Positions 24,017-37,998 of a DNA stretch of 64,000 nucleotides are shown in pieces. The notes under the pieces are model-generated. The model saw nothing but the letters and a program-made list of their open reading frames with translations, was not told the DNA's origin and ran no database searches. Source of the stretch: Synaphobranchus kaupii (Eukaryota > Chordata > Actinopteri > Anguilliformes > Synaphobranchidae); NCBI GenBank assembly GCA_029718625.1, contig JAINUF010000027.1, positions 2,216,676 through 2,280,675 on the forward strand, read 5' to 3'. The stretch's first letter is position 1. Every line of letters begins with the position of its first letter. A program made the translations under genes and the position numbers.

Positions 24017-27000
24017 TGAAGACGCATGCCTCAAACCAATTTTAGTGTTGTCAAAGACGTTATAGCTCAAATATACAGTTGATTAATTTTTTAATTTTCC
24101 ATTTGTAAATTTTGAATGAATTTTTCTTCAAATTTAAAATGCAAACATTTCAATAGCTTCTGTGACATGTGACTAAGATGCCTCAAACCAACTGTAATGT
24201 TGTCAGATGCATTCTCCAATTTACAAGCAATGCTTTTTCCAATTTTCCTTTTGTAAATTTTAAATAGATTTTTATTCAAAATAAAAGCACTAAAATTTCA
24301 ATAGCTTCTGTGACATATGATGAAGACGCATGCCTCAAACCAATTTTAGTGTTGTCAAAGTCATTATCGCTCAAATATACAGTTGATTAATTTTTTTAAT
24401 TTCCGTTTGTAAATTTTAAATGAATTTTTCTTCAAATTTAAAATGCAAACATTTCAATAGCTTCTGTGACATGTGACTAAGATGCCTCAAACCAACTGTA
24501 ATGTTGTCAGATACATTCTCCAATTTACAAGAAATGCTTTTTCGAATTTTCCTTTTGTAAATTTTAAATAGATTTTTCTTCAAAATAAAAGCACTAAAAT
24601 TTCAATAGCTTCTGTGACATATGATGAAGACGCGTGCCTCAAACCAATTTTAGTGTTGTCAAAGACGTTATAGCTCAAATATACAGTTGATTAATTTTTA
24701 AAATTTCCGTTTGTAAATTTTAAATGTATTTTTCTTCAAATTTAAAATGTAAACATTTCAATAGCTTCTGTGACATGTGACTAAGATGCCTCAAACCAAC
24801 TGTAATGTTGTCAGATACATTCTCCAATTTACAAGCAATGCTTTTTCCAATTTTCCTTTTGTAAATTTTAAATAGATTTTTATTCAAAATAAAAGCACTA
24901 AAATTTCAATAGCTTCTGTGACATATGATGAAGACGCATGCCTCAAACCAATTTTAGTGTTGTCAAAGTCATTATAGCTCAAATATACAGTTGATTAATT
25001 TTTAAAATTTCCGTTTGTAAATTTTGAATTAATTTTTCTTCAAATTTAAAATGCAAACATTTCAATAGCTTCTGTGACATGTGACTAAGATGCCTTAAAC
25101 CAACTGTAATGTTGTTAGATGTATTCTCCAATTTACAAGCAATGCTTTTTCCAATTTTCCTTTTGTAAATTTTAAATAGATTTTTATTCAAAATAAAAGC
25201 ACTAAAATTTCAATAGCTTCTGTGACATATGATGAAGACGCATGCCTCAAACCAATTTTAGTGTTGTCAAAGACGTTATAGCTCAAATATACAGTTGATT
25301 AATTTTTTAATTTTCCATTTGTAAATTTTGAATGAATTTTTCTTCAAATTTAAAATGCAAACATTTCAATAGCTTCTGTGACATGTGACTAAGATGCCTC
25401 AAACCAACTGTAATGTTGTCAGATACATTCTCCAATTTTCAAGCAATGCTTTTTCGAATTTTCCTTTTGTAAATTTTAAATAGATTTTTATTCAAAATAA
25501 AAGCACTAAAATTTCAATAGCTTCTGTGACATATGATGAAGACGCATGCCTCAAACCAATTTTAGTGTTGTCAAAGACGTTATAGCTCAAATACACAGTT
25601 GATTAATTTTTAAATTTTCCATTTGTAAATTTTGAATGAATTTTTCTTCAAATTTAAAATGCAAACATTTCAATAGCTTCTGTGACATGTGACTAAGATG
25701 CCTCAAACCAACTGTAATGTTGTCAGATGCATTCTCCAATTTACAAGCAATGCTTTTTCCAATTTTCCTTTTGTAAATTTTAAATAGATTTTTATTCAAA
25801 ATAAAAGCACTAAAATTTCAATAGCTTCTGTGACATATGATGAAGACGCATGCCTCAAACCAATTTTAGTGTTGTCAAAGACGTTATAGCTCAAATATAC
25901 AGTTGATTAATTTTTAAATTTTCCATTTGTAAATTTTGAATGAATTTTTCTTCAAATTTAAAATGCAAACATTTCAATAGCTTCTGTGACATGTGACTAA
26001 GATGCCTCAAACCAACTGTAATGTTGTCAGATGCATTCTCCAATTTACAAGCAATGCTTTTTCCAATTTTCCTTTTGTAAATTTTAAATAGATTTTTATT
26101 CAAAATAAAAGCACTAAAATTTCAATAGCTTCTGTGACATATGATGAAGACGCATGCCTCAAACCAATTTTAGTGTTGTCAAAGTCATTATCGCTCAAAT
26201 ATACAGTTGATTCATTTTTTAAATTTCCGTTTGTAAATTTTAAATGAATTTTTCTTCAAATTTAAAATGTAAACATTTCAATAGCTTCTGTGACATGTGA
26301 CTAAGATGCCTCAAACCAACTGTAATGTTGTCAGATACATTCTCCAATTTACAAGCAATGCTTTTTCCAATTTTCCTTTTGTAAATTTTAAATAGATTTT
26401 TATTCAAAATAAAAGCACTAAAATTTCAATAGCTTCTGTGACATATGATGAAGACGCGTGCCTCAAACCAATTTTAGTGTTGTCAAAGACGTTATAGCTC
26501 AAATATACAGTTGATTAATTTTTAAAATTTCCGTTTGTAAATTTTAAATGTATTTTTCTTCAAATTTAAAATGTAAACATTTCAATAGCTTCTGTGACAT
26601 GTGACTAAGATGCCTCAAACCAACTGTAATGTTGTCAGATACATTCTCCAATTTACAAGCAATGCTTTTTCCAATTTTCCTTTTGTAAATTTTAAATAGA
26701 TTTTTATTCAAAATAAAAGCACTAAAATTTCAATAGCTTCTGTGACATATGATGAAGACGCATGCCTCAAACCAATTTTAGTGTTGTCAAAGTCATTATA
26801 GCTCAAATATACAGTTGATTAATTTTTAAAATTTCCGTTTGTAAATTTTGAATTAATTTTTCTTCAAATTTAAAATGCAAACATTTCAATAGCTTCTGTG
26901 ACATGTGACTAAGATGCCTTAAACCAACTGTAATGTTGTTAGATGTATTCTCCAATTTACAAGCAATGCTTTTTCCAATTTTCCTTTTGTAAATTTTAAA

Positions 27001-27056
27001 TAGATTTTTATTCAAAATAAAAGCACTAAAATTTCAATAGCTTCTGTGACATATGA
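24017..27056. repeat. 10-dimer higher-order repeat, copy 1 (3040 bp)
   Basis: The order is A*, E, G, T, F, A (ACACAG), A, E-like, G, T. The E unit has the private change CAAGAAATGC near 24530. The block contains E-G-T twice, so it is itself partly duplicated inside. Confidence 0.88.
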
Positions 27057-30000
27057 TGAAGACGCATGCCTCAAACCAATTTTAGTGTTGTCAAAGACGT
27101 TATAGCTCAAATATACAGTTGATTAATTTTTTAATTTTCCATTTGTAAATTTTGAATGAATTTTTCTTCAAATTTAAAATGCAAACATTTCAATAGCTTC
27201 TGTGACATGTGACTAAGATGCCTCAAACCAACTGTAATGTTGTCAGATGCATTCTCCAATTTACAAGCAATGCTTTTTCCAATTTTCCTTTTGTAAATTT
27301 TAAATAGATTTTTATTCAAAATAAAAGCACTAAAATTTCAATAGCTTCTGTGACATATGATGAAGACGCATGCCTCAAACCAATTTTAGTGTTGTCAAAG
27401 TCATTATCGCTCAAATATACAGTTGATTAATTTTTTTAATTTCCGTTTGTAAATTTTAAATGAATTTTTCTTCAAATTTAAAATGCAAACATTTCAATAG
27501 CTTCTGTGACATGTGACTAAGATGCCTCAAACCAACTGTAATGTTGTCAGATACATTCTCCAATTTACAAGAAATGCTTTTTCGAATTTTCCTTTTGTAA
27601 ATTTTAAATAGATTTTTCTTCAAAATAAAAGCACTAAAATTTCAATAGCTTCTGTGACATATGATGAAGACGCGTGCCTCAAACCAATTTTAGTGTTGTC
27701 AAAGACGTTATAGCTCAAATATACAGTTGATTAATTTTTAAAATTTCCGTTTGTAAATTTTAAATGTATTTTTCTTCAAATTTAAAATGTAAACATTTCA
27801 ATAGCTTCTGTGACATGTGACTAAGATGCCTCAAACCAACTGTAATGTTGTCAGATACATTCTCCAATTTACAAGCAATGCTTTTTCCAATTTTCCTTTT
27901 GTAAATTTTAAATAGATTTTTATTCAAAATAAAAGCACTAAAATTTCAATAGCTTCTGTGACATATGATGAAGACGCATGCCTCAAACCAATTTTAGTGT
28001 TGTCAAAGTCATTATAGCTCAAATATACAGTTGATTAATTTTTAAAATTTCCGTTTGTAAATTTTGAATTAATTTTTCTTCAAATTTAAAATGCAAACAT
28101 TTCAATAGCTTATGTGACATGTGACTAAGATGCCTTAAACCAACTGTAATGTTGTTAGATGTATTCTCCAATTTACAAGCAATGCTTTTTCCAATTTTCC
28201 TTTTGTAAATTTTAAATAGATTTTTATTCAAAATAAAAGCACTAAAATTTCAATAGCTTCTGTGACATATGATGAAGACGCATGCCTCAAACCAATTTTA
28301 GTGTTGTCAAAGACGTTATAGCTCAAATATACAGTTGATTAATTTTTTAATTTTCCATTTGTAAATTTTGAATGAATTTTTCTTCAAATTTAAAATGCAA
28401 ACATTTCAATAGCTTCTGTGACATGTGACTAAGATGCCTCAAACCAACTGTAATGTTGTCAGATACATTCTCCAATTTTCAAGCAATGCTTTTTCGAATT
28501 TTCCTTTTGTAAATTTTAAATAGATTTTTATTCAAAATAAAAGCACTAAAATTTCAATAGCTTCTGTGACATATGATGAAGACGCATGCCTCAAACCAAT
28601 TTTAGTGTTGTCAAAGACGTTATAGCTCAAATACACAGTTGATTAATTTTTAAATTTTCCATTTGTAAATTTTGAATGAATTTTTCTTCAAATTTAAAAT
28701 GCAAACATTTCAATAGCTTCTGTGACATGTGACTAAGATGCCTCAAACCAACTGTAATGTTGTCAGATGCATTCTCCAATTTACAAGCAATGCTTTTTCC
28801 AATTTTCCTTTTGTAAATTTTAAATAGATTTTTATTCAAAATAAAAGCACTAAAATTTCAATAGCTTCTGTGACATATGATGAAGACGCATGCCTCAAAC
28901 CAATTTTAGTGTTGTCAAAGACGTTATAGCTCAAATATACAGTTGATTAATTTTTAAATTTTCCATTTGTAAATTTTGAATGAATTTTTCTTCAAATTTA
29001 AAATGCAAACATTTCAATAGCTTCTGTGACATGTGACTAAGATGCCTCAAACCAACTGTAATGTTGTCAGATGCATTCTCCAATTTACAAGCAATGCTTT
29101 TTCCAATTTTCCTTTTGTAAATTTTAAATAGATTTTTATTCAAAATAAAAGCACTAAAATTTCAATAGCTTCTGTGACATATGATGAAGACGCATGCCTC
29201 AAACCAATTTTAGTGTTGTCAAAGTCATTATCGCTCAAATATACAGTTGATTAATTTTTTTAATTTCCGTTTGTAAATTTTAAATGAATTTTTCTTCAAA
29301 TTTAAAATGTAAACATTTCAATAGCTTCTGTGACATGTGACTAAGATGCCTCAAACCAACTGTAATGTTGTCAGATACATTCTCCAATTTACAAGCAATG
29401 CTTTTTCCAATTTTCCTTTTGTAAATTTTAAATAGATTTTTATTCAAAATAAAAGCACTAAAATTTCAATAGCTTCTGTGACATATGATGAAGACGCGTG
29501 CCTCAAACCAATTTTAGTGTTGTCAAAGACGTTATAGCTCAAATATACAGTTGATTAATTTTTAAAATTTCCGTTTGTAAATTTTAAATGTATTTTTCTT
29601 CAAATTTAAAATGTAAACATTTCAATAGCTTCTGTGACATGTGACTAAGATGCCTCAAACCAACTGTAATGTTGTCAGATACATTCTCCAATTTACAAGC
29701 AATGCTTTTTCCAATTTTCCTTTTGTAAATTTTAAATAGATTTTTATTCAAAATAAAAGCACTAAAATTTCAATAGCTTCTGTGACATATGATGAAGACG
29801 CATGCCTCAAACCAATTTTAGTGTTGTCAAAGTCATTATAGCTCAAATATACAGTTGATTAATTTTTAAAATTTCCGTTTGTAAATTTTGAATTAATTTT
29901 TCTTCAAATTTAAAATGCAAACATTTCAATAGCTTCTGTGACATGTGACTAAGATGCCTTAAACCAACTGTAATGTTGTTAGATGTATTCTCCAATTTAC

Positions 30001-30096
30001 AAGCAATGCTTTTTCCAATTTTCCTTTTGTAAATTTTAAATAGATTTTTATTCAAAATAAAAGCACTAAAATTTCAATAGCTTCTGTGACATATGA
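27057..30096. repeat. 10-dimer higher-order repeat, copy 2 (3040 bp)
   Basis: This repeats copy 1 exactly 3040 bp later with the same type order and the same CAAGAAATGC mark near 27570. I noticed only a few differences, such as GCTTATGTGAC near 28109 and TTGATTAATTTTTTTAA near 29249 where copy 1 has TTGATTCATTTTTTAAA. This is among the youngest-looking duplications in the window. Confidence 0.88.
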
Positions 30097-33000
30097 TGAA
30101 GACGCATGCCTCAAACCAATTTTAGTGTTGTCAAAGACGTTATAGCTCAAATATACAGTTGATTAATTTTTTAATTTTCCATTTGTAAATTTTGAATGAA
30201 TTTTTCTTCAAATTTAAAATGCAAACATTTCAATAGCTTCTGTGACATGTGACTAAGATGCCTCAAACCAACTGTAATGTTGTCAGATGCATTCTCCAAT
30301 TTACAAGCAATGCTTTTTCCAATTTTCCTTTTGTAAATTTTAAATAGATTTTTATTCAAAACAAAAGCATTAAAATTTCAATAGCTTCTGTGACATATGA
30401 TGAAGACGCATGCCTCAAACCAATTTTAGTGTTGTCAAAATCATTATAGCTCAAATATACAGTTGATTCATTTTTAAAATTTCCGTTTGTAAATTTTAAA
30501 TGTATTTTTCTTCAAATTTAAAATGTAAACATTTCAATAGCTTCTGTGACATGTGACTAAGATGCCTCAAACCAACTGTAATGTTGTCAGATACATTCTC
30601 CAATTTACAAGCAATGCTTTTTCCAATTTTCCTTTTGTAAATTTTAAATAGATTTTTATTCAAAACAAAAGCATTAAAATTTCAATAGCTTCTGTGACAT
30701 ATGATGAAGACGCATGCCTCAAACCAATTTTAGTGTTGTCAAAATCATTATAGCTCAAATATACAGTTGATTCATTTTTAAAATTTCCGTTTGTAAATTT
30801 TAAATGTATTTTTCTTCAAATTTAAAATGTAAACATTTCAATAGCTTCTGTGACATGTGACTAAGATGCCTCAAACCAACTGTAATGTTGTCAGATACAT
30901 TCTCCAATTTACAAGCAATGCTTTTTCCAATTTTCCTTTTGTAAATTTTAAATAGATTTTTATTCAAAATAAAAGCACTAAAATTTCAATAGCTTCTGTG
31001 ACATATGATGAAGACGCATGCCTCAAACCAATTTTAGTGTTGTCAAAGACGTTATAGCTCAAATATATAGTTGATTAATTTTTTAATTTTCCATTTGTAA
31101 ATTTTGAATGAATTTTTCTTCAAATTTAAAATGCAAACATTTCAATAGCTTCTGTGACATGTGACTAAGATGCCTCAAACCAACTGTAATGTTGTCAGAT
31201 GCATTCTCCAATTTACAAGCAATGCTTTTTCCAATTTTCCTTTTGTAAATTTTAAATAGATTTTTATTCAAAATAAAAGCACTAAAATTTCAATAGCTTC
31301 TGTGACATATGATGAAGACGCATGCCTCAAACCAATTTTAGTGTTGTCAAAGTCATTATCGCTCAAATATACAGTTGATTAATTTTTTTAATTTCCGTTT
31401 GTAAATTTTAAATGAATTTTTCTTCAAATTTAAAATGCAAACATTTCAATAGCTTCTGTGACATGTGACTAAGATGCCTCAAACCAACTGTAATGTTGTC
31501 AGATACATTCTCCAATTTACAAGCAATGCTTTTTCGAATTTTCCTTTTGTAAATTTTAAATAGATTTTTCTTCAAAATAAAAGCACTAAAATTTCAATAG
31601 CTCTGTGACATATGATGAAGACGCATGCCTCAAACCAATTTTAGTGTTGTCAAAGACGTTATAGCTCAAATATACAGTTGATTAATTTTTAAATTTTCCA
31701 TTTGTAAATTTTGAATGAATTTTTCTTCAAATTTAAAATGCAAACATTTCAATAGCTTCTGTGACATGTGACTAAGATGCCTCAAACCAACTGTAATGTT
31801 GTCAGATACATTCTCCAATTTACAAGCAATGCTTTTTCGAATTTTCCTTTTGTAAATTTTAAATAGATTTTTCTTCAAAATAAAAGCACTAAAATTTCAA
31901 TAGCTTCTGTGACATATGATGAAGACGCATGCCTCAAACCAATTTTAGTGTTGTCAAAGACGTTATAGCTCAAATATACAGTTGATTAATTTTTTAATTT
32001 TCCATTTGTAAATTTTGAATGAATTTTTCTTCAAATTTAAAATGCAAACATTTCAATAGCTTCTGTGACATGTGACTAAGATGCCTCAAACCAACTGTAA
32101 TGTTGTCAGATGCATTCTCCAATTTACAAGCAATGCTTTTTCCAATTTTCCTTTTGTAAATTTTAAATAGATTTTTATTCAAAACAAAAGCATTAAAATT
32201 TCAATAGCTTCTGTGACATATGATGAAGACGCATGCCTCAAACGAATTTTAGTGTTGTCAAAGACATTATAGCTCAAATATACAGTTGATTAATTTTTAA
32301 ATTTTCCATTTGTAAATTTTGAATTAATTTTTCTTCAAATTTAAAATGCAAACATTTCAATAGCTTCTGTGACATGTGACTAAGATGCCTCAAACCAACT
32401 GTAATGTTGTCAGATACATTCTCCAATTTACAAGCAATGCTTTTTCCAATTTTCCTTTTGTAAATTTTAAATAGATTTTTATTCAAAACAAAAGCATTAA
32501 AATTTCAATAGCTTCTGTGACATATGATGAAGACGCATGCCTCAAACCAATTTTAGTGTTGTCAAAATCATTATAGCTCAAATATACAGTCGATTCATTT
32601 TTAAAATTTCCGTTTGTAAATTTTAAATGTATTTTTCTTCAAATTTAAAATGTAAACATTTGAATAGCTTCTGTGACATGTGACTAAGATGCCTCAAACC
32701 AACTGTAATGTTGTCAGATACATTCTCCAATTTACAAGCAATGCTTTTTCCAATTTTCCTTTTGTAAATTTTAAATAGATTTTTATTCAAAATAAAAGCA
32801 CTAAAATTTCAATAGCTTCTGTGACATATGATGAAGACGCATGCCTCAAACCAATTTTAGTGTTGTCAAAGACGTTATAGCTCAAATATACAGTTGATAA
32901 ATTTTTAAATTTTCCATTTGTAAATTTTGAATGAATTTTTCTTCAAATTTAAAATGCAAACATTTCAATAGCTTCTGTGACATGTGACTAAGATGCCTCA

Positions 33001-36000
33001 AACCAACTGTAATGTTGTCAGATGCATTCTCCAATTTACAAGCAATGCTTTTTCCAATTTTCCTTTTGTAAATTTTAAATAGATTTTTATTCAAAATAAA
33101 AGCACTAAAATTTCAATAGCTTCTGTGACATATGATGAAGACGCATGCCTCAAACCAATTTTAGTGTTGTCAAAGTCATTATCGCTCAAATATACAGTTG
33201 ATTAATTTTTTTAATTTCCGTTTGTAAATTTTAAATGAATTTTTCTTCAAATTTAAAATGCAAACATTTCAATAGCTTCTGTGACATGTGACTAAGATGC
33301 CTCAAACCAACTGTAATGTTGTCAGATACATTCTCCAATTTACAAGCAATGCTTTTTCGAATTTTCCTTTTGTAAATTTTAAATAGATTTTTCTTCAAAA
33401 TAAAAGCACTAAAATTTCAATAGCTTCTGTGACATATGATGAAGACGCATGCCTCAAACCAATTTTAGTGTTGTCAAAGTCATTATAGCTCAAATATACA
33501 GTTGATTAATTTTTAAAATTTCCGTTTGTAAATTTTGAATTAATTTTTCTTCAAATTTAAAATGCAAACATTTCAATAGCTTCTGTGACATGTGACTAAG
33601 ATGCCTTAAACCAACTGTAATGTTGTTAGATGTATTCTCCAATTTACAAGCAATGCTTTTTCCAATTTTCCTTTTGTAAATTTTAAATAGATTTTTATTC
33701 AAAATAAAAGCACTAAAATTTCAATAGCTTCTGTGACATATGATGAAGACGCATGCCTCAAACCAATTTTAGTGTTGTCAAAGACGTTATAGCTCAAATA
33801 TACAGTTGATTAATTTTTTAATTTTCCATTTGTAAATTTTGAATGAATTTTTCTTCAAATTTAAAATGCAAACATTTCAATAGCTTCTGTGACATGTGAC
33901 TAAGATGCCTCAAACCAACTGTAATGTTGTCAGATACATTCTCCAATTTTCAAGCAATGCTTTTTCGAATTTTCCTTTTGTAAATTTTAAATAGATTTTT
34001 ATTCAAAATAAAAGCACTAAAATTTCAATAGCTTCTGTGACATATGATGAAGACGCATGCCTCAAACCAATTTTAGTGTTGTCAAAGACGTTATAGCTCA
34101 AATACACAGTTGATTAATTTTTAAATTTTCCATTTGTAAATTTTGAATGAATTTTTCTTCAAATTTAAAATGCAAACATTTCAATAGCTTCTGTGACATG
34201 TGACTAAGATGCCTCAAACCAACTGTAATGTTGTCAGATGCATTCTCCAATTTACAAGCAATGCTTTTTCCAATTTTCCTTTTGTAAATTTTAAATAGAT
34301 TTTTATTCAAAACAAAAGCATTAAAATTTCAATAGCTTCTGTGACATATGATGAAGACGCATGCCTCAAACCAATTTTAGTGTTGTCAAAATCATTATAG
34401 CTCAAATATACAGTTGATTCATTTTTAAAATTTCCGTTTGTAAATTTTAAATGTATTTTTCTTCAAATTTAAAATGTAAACATTTCAATAGCTTCTGTGA
34501 CATGTGACTAAGATGCCTCAAACCAACTGTAATGTTGTCAGATACATTCTCCAATTTACAAGCAATGCTTTTTCCAATTTTCCTTTTGTAAATTTTAAAT
34601 AGATTTTTATTCAAAACAAAAGCATTAAAATTTCAATAGCTTCTGTGACATATGATGAAGACGCATGCCTCAAACCAATTTTAGTGTTGTCAAAATCATT
34701 ATAGCTCAAATATACAGTTGATTCATTTTTAAAATTTCCGTTTGTAAATTTTAAATGTATTTTTCTTCAAATTTAAAATGTAAACATTTCAATAGCTTCT
34801 GTGACATGTGACTAAGATGCCTCAAACCAACTGTAATGTTGTCAGATACATTCTCCAATTTACAAGCAATGCTTTTTCCAATTTTCCTTTTGTAAATTTT
34901 AAATAGATTTTTATTCAAAATAAAAGCACTAAAATTTCAATAGCTTCTGTGACATATGATGAAGACGCATGCCTCAAACCAATTTTAGTGTTGTCAAAGA
35001 CGTTATAGCTCAAATATACAGTTGATTAATTTTTTAATTTTCCATTTGTAAATTTTGAATGAATTTTTCTTCAAATTTAAAATGCAAACATTTCAATAGC
35101 TTCTGTGACATGTGACTAAGATGCCTCAAACCAACTGTAATGTTGTCAGATGCATTCTCCAATTTACAAGCAATGCTTTTTCGAATTTTCCTATTGTAAA
35201 TTTTAAATAGATTTTTCTTCAAAATAAAAGCACTAAAATTTCAATAGCTCTGTGACATATGATGAAGACGCATGCCTCAAACCAATTTTAGTGTTGTCAA
35301 AGACGTTATAGCTCAAATATACAGTTGATTAATTTTTAAATTTTCCATTTGTAAATTTTGAATGAATTTTTCTTCAAATTTAAAATGCAAACATTTCAAT
35401 AGCTTCTGTGACATGTGACTAAGATGCCTCAAACCAACTGTAATGTTGTCAGATACATTCTCCAATTTACAAGCAATGCTTTTTCGAATTTTCCTTTTGT
35501 AAATTTTAAATAGATTTTTCTTCAAAATAAAAGCACTAAAATTTCAATAGCTTCTGTGACATATGATGAAGACGCATGCCTCAAACCAATTTTAGTGTTG
35601 TCAAAGACGTTATAGCTCAAATATACAGTTGATTAATTTTTAAATTTTCCATTTGTAAATTTTGAATGAATTTTTCTTCAAATTTAAAATGCAAACATTT
35701 CAATAGCTTCTGTGACATGTGACTAAGATGCCTCAAACCAACTGTAATGTTGTCAGATGCATTCTCCAATTTACAAGCAATGCTTTTTCCAATTTTCCTT
35801 TTGTAAATTTTAAATAGATTTTTATTCAAAACAAAAGCATTAAAATTTCAATAGCTTCTGTGACATATGATGAAGACGCATGCCTCAAACGAATTTTAGT
35901 GTTGTCAAATACATTATAGCTCAAATATACAGTTGATTAATTTTTAAATTTTCCATTTGTAAATTTTGAATGAATTTTTCTTCAAATTTAAAATGCAAAC

Positions 36001-36174
36001 ATTTCAATAGCTTCTGTGACATGTGACTAAGATGCCTCAAACCAACTGTAATGTTGTCAGATACATTCTCCAATTTACAAGCAATGCTTTTTCCAATTTT
36101 CCTTTTGTAAATTTTAAATAGATTTTTATTCAAAACAAAAGCATTAAAATTTCAATAGCTTCTGTGACATATGA
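30097..36174. repeat. Mixed satellite segment between higher-order blocks
   Basis: The order is A*, C, C, A*, E, V, A*, V, C, A, E, T, F, A, C, C, A*/E hybrid, V, A, V. Fragments of other blocks are present, for example F-A-C-C as at 14898, and V-A-V with the AAACGAATTT mark as at 6080 and 38607. Units near 31602 and 35248 each lack one base in the same place (AGCTCTGTGAC), so those two probably share ancestry with the one near 4545. Confidence 0.6.
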
Positions 36175-37086
36175 TGAAGACGCATGCCTCAAACCAATTT
36201 TAGTGTTGTCAAAGTCATTATAGCTCAAATATACAGTTGATTAATTTTTAAAATTTCCGTTTGTAAATTTTAAATGTATTTTTCTTCAAATTTAAAATGC
36301 AAACATTTCAATAGCTTCTGTGACATGTGACTAAGATGCCTTAAACCAACTGTAATGTTGTTAGATGTATTCTCCAATTTACAAGCAATGCTTTTTCCAA
36401 TTTTCCTTTTGTAAATTTTAAATAGATTTTTATTCAAAATAAAAGCACTAAAATTTCAATAGCTTCTGTGACATATGATGAAGACGCATGCCTCAAACCA
36501 ATTTTAGTGTTGTCAAAGACGTTATAGCTCAAATATACAGTTGATTAATTTTTAAATTTTCCATTTGTAAATTTTGAATGAATTTTGCTTCAAATTTAAA
36601 ATGCAAACATTTCAATAGCTTCTGTGACATGTGACTAAGATGCCTCAAACCAACTGTAATGTTGTCAGATGCATTCTCCAATTTACAAGCAATGCTTTTT
36701 CGAATTTTCCTTTTGTAAATTTTAAATAGATTTTTATTCAAAACAAAAGCATTAAAATTTCAATAGCTTCTGTGACATATGATGAAGACGCATGCCTCAA
36801 ACCAATTTTAGTGTTGTCAAAGACGTTATAGCTCAAATATACAGTTGATTAATTTTTAAATTTTCCATTTGTAAATTTTGAATGAATTTTTCTTCAAATT
36901 TAAAATGCAAACATTTCAATAGCTTCTGTGACATGTGACTAAGATGCCTCAAACCAACTGTAATGTTGTCAGATACATTCTCCAATTTACAAGCAATGCT
37001 TTTTCCAATTTTCCTTTTGTAAATTTTAAATAGATTTTTATTCAAAACAAAAGCATTAAAATTTCAATAGCTTCTGTGACATATGA
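36175..37086. repeat. 3-dimer higher-order repeat, copy 1 (912 bp)
   Basis: The order is T*, A with TTTTGCTTC and CGAATT, V. The next 912 bp repeat the same three units with the same linked markers. Confidence 0.85.
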
Positions 37087-37998
37087 TGAAGACGCATGCC
37101 TCAAACCAATTTTAGTGTTGTCAAAGTCATTATAGCTCAAATATACAGTTGATTAATTTTTAAAATTTCCGTTTGTAAATTTTAAATGTATTTTTCTTCA
37201 AATTTAAAATGCAAACATTTCAATAGCTTCTGTGACATGTGACTAAGATGCCTTAAACCAACTGTAATGTTGTTAGATGTATTCTCCAATTTACAAGCAA
37301 TGCTTTTTCCAATTTTCCTTTTGTAAATTTTAAATAGATTTTTATTCAAAATAAAAGCACTAAAATTTCAATAGCTTCTGTGACATATGATGAAGACGCA
37401 TGCCTCAAACCAATTTTAGTGTTGTCAAAGACGTTATAGCTCAAATATACAGTTGATTAATTTTTAAATTTTCCATTTGTAAATTTTGAATGAATTTTGC
37501 TTCAAATTTAAAATGCAAACATTTCAATAGCTTCTGTGACATGTGACTAAGATGCCTCAAACCAACTGTAATGTTGTCAGATGCATTCTCCAATTTACAA
37601 GCAATGCTTTTTCGAATTTTCCTTTTGTAAATTTTAAATAGATTTTTATTCAAAACAAAAGCATTAAAATTTCAATAGCTTCTGTGACATATGATGAAGA
37701 CGCATGCCTCAAACCAATTTTAGTGTTGTCAAAGACGTTATAGCTCAAATATACAGTTGATTAATTTTTAAATTTTCCATTTGTAAATTTTGAATGAATT
37801 TTTCTTCAAATTTAAAATGCAAACATTTCAATAGCTTCTGTGACATGTGACTAAGATGCCTCAAACCAACTGTAATGTTGTCAGATACATTCTCCAATTT
37901 ACAAGCAATGCTTTTTCCAATTTTCCTTTTGTAAATTTTAAATAGATTTTTATTCAAAACAAAAGCATTAAAATTTCAATAGCTTCTGTGACATATGA
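37087..37998. repeat. 3-dimer higher-order repeat, copy 2 (912 bp)
   Basis: This is a near-identical tandem copy of the preceding 912 bp. The A unit with both TTTTGCTTC and CGAATT is otherwise found only at 5776, which suggests the founder of this repeat came from that family of units. Confidence 0.85.
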
